From Pseudomonas paralcaligenes (GTDB lineage Bacteria > Pseudomonadota > Gammaproteobacteria > Pseudomonadales > Pseudomonadaceae), in NCBI RefSeq assembly GCF_019655855.1, contig NZ_BPFX01000025.1, positions 183,426 to 247,425 of the forward strand: a stretch of 64,000 bases of DNA, in the 5' to 3' direction. Below the pieces are notes generated by a model. The model did not search any database, was not told where the DNA came from, and was given only the letters and a program-made list of their open reading frames with translations. How positions within the stretch are numbered: the first letter of the stretch is position 1; every line of letters starts with the position of its first letter. The translations under genes and the position numbers were made by a program. Shown here piece after piece: positions 62,735 through 64,000 of the stretch.

Positions 62735-63919
62735 TCAATGGTGTCCGGGAGGGGATTTCTGCGATGGCCCTTTGCGGGCCGACATCCATTTCTCGACCAT
62801 GGCGACACCGGTTTCGGTACCCGATGGAACCGTGCGAGCCAACATGTCGCGAAAGAGTTTCTTCCCCTCTTCCGGCTTGCCCTCATGGCTCAGCAGCAGC
62901 ATCTGGGCATAACTGGCCGCTCGGCAACCAGCATCGAGACGAAGGGCTCTGCGGACTCCTTGCCGAGCCTCATCCAACCTTCCGTCCAACACGTCACAGG
63001 CCGCAAGCGCCCCATGAGTCTCGCTGAAATTGCGGTCCAGAGCATAGGCCTGTTGCAAGGCCTTGCGGGCAGGCTCGCTTTCCGAGCGCAGGATGTGAAT
63101 CCAGGCTAGCAGGTGCCAGGTACCGATGTGATTGGGCATATGAAGCACTGCGCGTTCCAGATGCTCCAGCGCCAGATCGAAGCTCAGATCGTTGAATTCG
63201 ATCTGTCCCAGCCCGCCCCATGCCCGGCCACATTCGGGATAGATTTCGACCGCATGCATCCAGGTCTTGCGTGCCGCCTCGATCGTGCCCTGCTCGAAAT
63301 GGGCGGACGCACATGCAACCAATGCATCCAACTGGTCCGGATTCCTGGACAGTGCCTCCTGGGCGGTGCGAATGGCAGAGGGATTGTCTCCATTTTCGAA
63401 CTGCTGTAGAGCCAGCAAGCCAATGGCTTCCGGATTCTCCGGTTCAAGCTGTACTGCCCTTGCCGCCAGAGACTCTGCCTCCTCGTTGCGCTCCAAGTGG
63501 TCCAGAGCACGAACATGAAGCATCAACGCTGCCACCGGGCAGTCGGAGCCAACCGTCAAGCGCTCCAGCAAAGCGGATGCAGCCTCGTAGGCGTCACTGT
63601 GAAAATGGCCGAGTGCGGTGTTGAAGACTACAGCCGGATGCTCCAGACCTGCAGCGATTGCATGATCCCCATACTCCGCTGCCTTCTTATATTGCCCAGT
63701 CCGGAGCAGCAGATAGGTTGCCTGTGCATAGAGATGCGGATCCTTGTTCGGATTGGCCTCCAGATGTTCGATCAACCGCACACTGCTGGATACCTCACCG
63801 CACTCCACGGCCAGAGCCAGTGCGTCGCCCAACAGCCGGGTGTTACCGGGGTCCGCCTCAAGGTAGTCGAGTAATCTGGCGAGTCTGCTCGAAGCGTCGG
63901 ATTGCATGCTGATGACCAT
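62735..63919 (-). CDS. TPR-repeat protein, 394 aa
   Basis: A 394-residue protein of about nine tandem TPR units with the W-x-L-G-x2-Y-like spacing (HLYAQATYLLLRTGQYKKAAEYGDHAI; GRAWGGLGQIEFNDLSFDLALEHLERAV; IGTWHLLAWIHILRSESEPARKAL). No signal peptide is visible. The start is either ATG 63919 or ATG 63907. With the two genes after it, it forms a three-gene operon of unknown function whose upstream end lies outside the window. Confidence 0.8.
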   Translation of the reverse strand: MVISMQSDASSRLARLLDYLEADPGNTRLLGDALALAVECGEVSSSVRLIEHLEANPNKDPHLYAQATYLLLRTGQYKKAAEYGDHAIAAGLEHPAVVFNTALGHFHSDAYEAASALLERLTVGSDCPVAALMLHVRALDHLERNEEAESLAARAVQLEPENPEAIGLLALQQFENGDNPSAIRTAQEALSRNPDQLDALVACASAHFEQGTIEAARKTWMHAVEIYPECGRAWGGLGQIEFNDLSFDLALEHLERAVLHMPNHIGTWHLLAWIHILRSESEPARKALQQAYALDRNFSETHGALAACDVLDGRLDEARQGVRRALRLDAGCRAASYAQMLLLSHEGKPEEGKKLFRDMLARTVPSGTETGVAMVEKWMSARKGPSQKSPPGHH

Positions 63920-64000
63920 TGGAGAAGTTCAGGCAGGATTTTGCAAAGTCCGGATTATGGCTGCGGCCTTTTGCGAATGTCATGCAAAACCCTGCTCTCA

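Overview
This window is a high-GC gammaproteobacterial chromosome segment, almost certainly Pseudomonas. The evidence is a set of Pseudomonas-type gene neighbourhoods: cmaX-crfX-cmpX-sigX-oprF next to rraA, ppsA and ppsR; gor-VOC-galU-ugd; nadK with a phosphoesterase, a rhomboid protease, DUF1315, DUF2797 and pepN; fadH1 beside an AraC regulator; and aspS-yebC. Species cannot be fixed from the sequence alone. Nearly all of it is dense core genome. No tRNA, rRNA, CRISPR array, transposase or prophage was seen.

Layout. 1-1142: 5' part of a DUF1302 outer-membrane-associated gene, cut by the window edge. 1472-8079: minus-strand run nadK, phosphoesterase, rhomboid, DUF1315, DUF2797, pepN, most joined by overlapping stop/start codons. 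8166-13232: DUF1853 gene, a cNMP-binding/rhodanese protein, a PLP enzyme, a coiled-coil protein and an NTF2-like protein. 13297-17684: fadH1 divergent from a nitrilase-fold/AraC pair. 17731-28422: a stress module with a DUF2383 bundle protein, the GlgE pathway (glgB, treS-maltokinase fusion, glgE) behind an AlgU-like promoter, an MgtC-family protein and several small stress-type proteins, one with a KGG repeat. 28481-34714: two PqiA proteins, a TRIC-type channel, gor, a VOC protein, galU and ugd. 34960-43227: oprF, sigX, cmpX, crfX, cmaX, rraA, a Rieske protein, a hydrolase and ppsA. 43383-51818: ppsR, a LysE exporter and the 2-methylcitrate operon in its AcnD/PrpF form (GntR regulator-prpB-prpC-acnD-prpF). 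52097-55153: a three-gene set of retropepsin-like protease, inactive transglutaminase-7TM protein and ATP-grasp ligase. 55349-61047: a glycosyltransferase behind a Pho-box-like array, yebC, aspS, an Hpt/HD-GYP protein and dps. 61166-63919: a visibly AT-richer block of unknown genes, two of them TPR proteins, running toward the window end.

How the genes work together. The central block links envelope homeostasis (SigX, OprF, CmpX, CmaX) with gluconeogenic control (PpsA and its regulator PpsR) and propionyl-CoA disposal, which feeds pyruvate and succinate into central metabolism. The GlgE pathway makes alpha-glucan from trehalose/maltose and sits with other stress-type genes. GalU and Ugd supply UDP-sugars. 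The least understood parts, and the best places to look for new biology, are the protease/7TM/ATP-grasp trio, the TPR block after dps, the nitrilase-fold protein without its cysteine, the Hpt/HD-GYP fusion and the phosphate-type promoter array before the glycosyltransferase.
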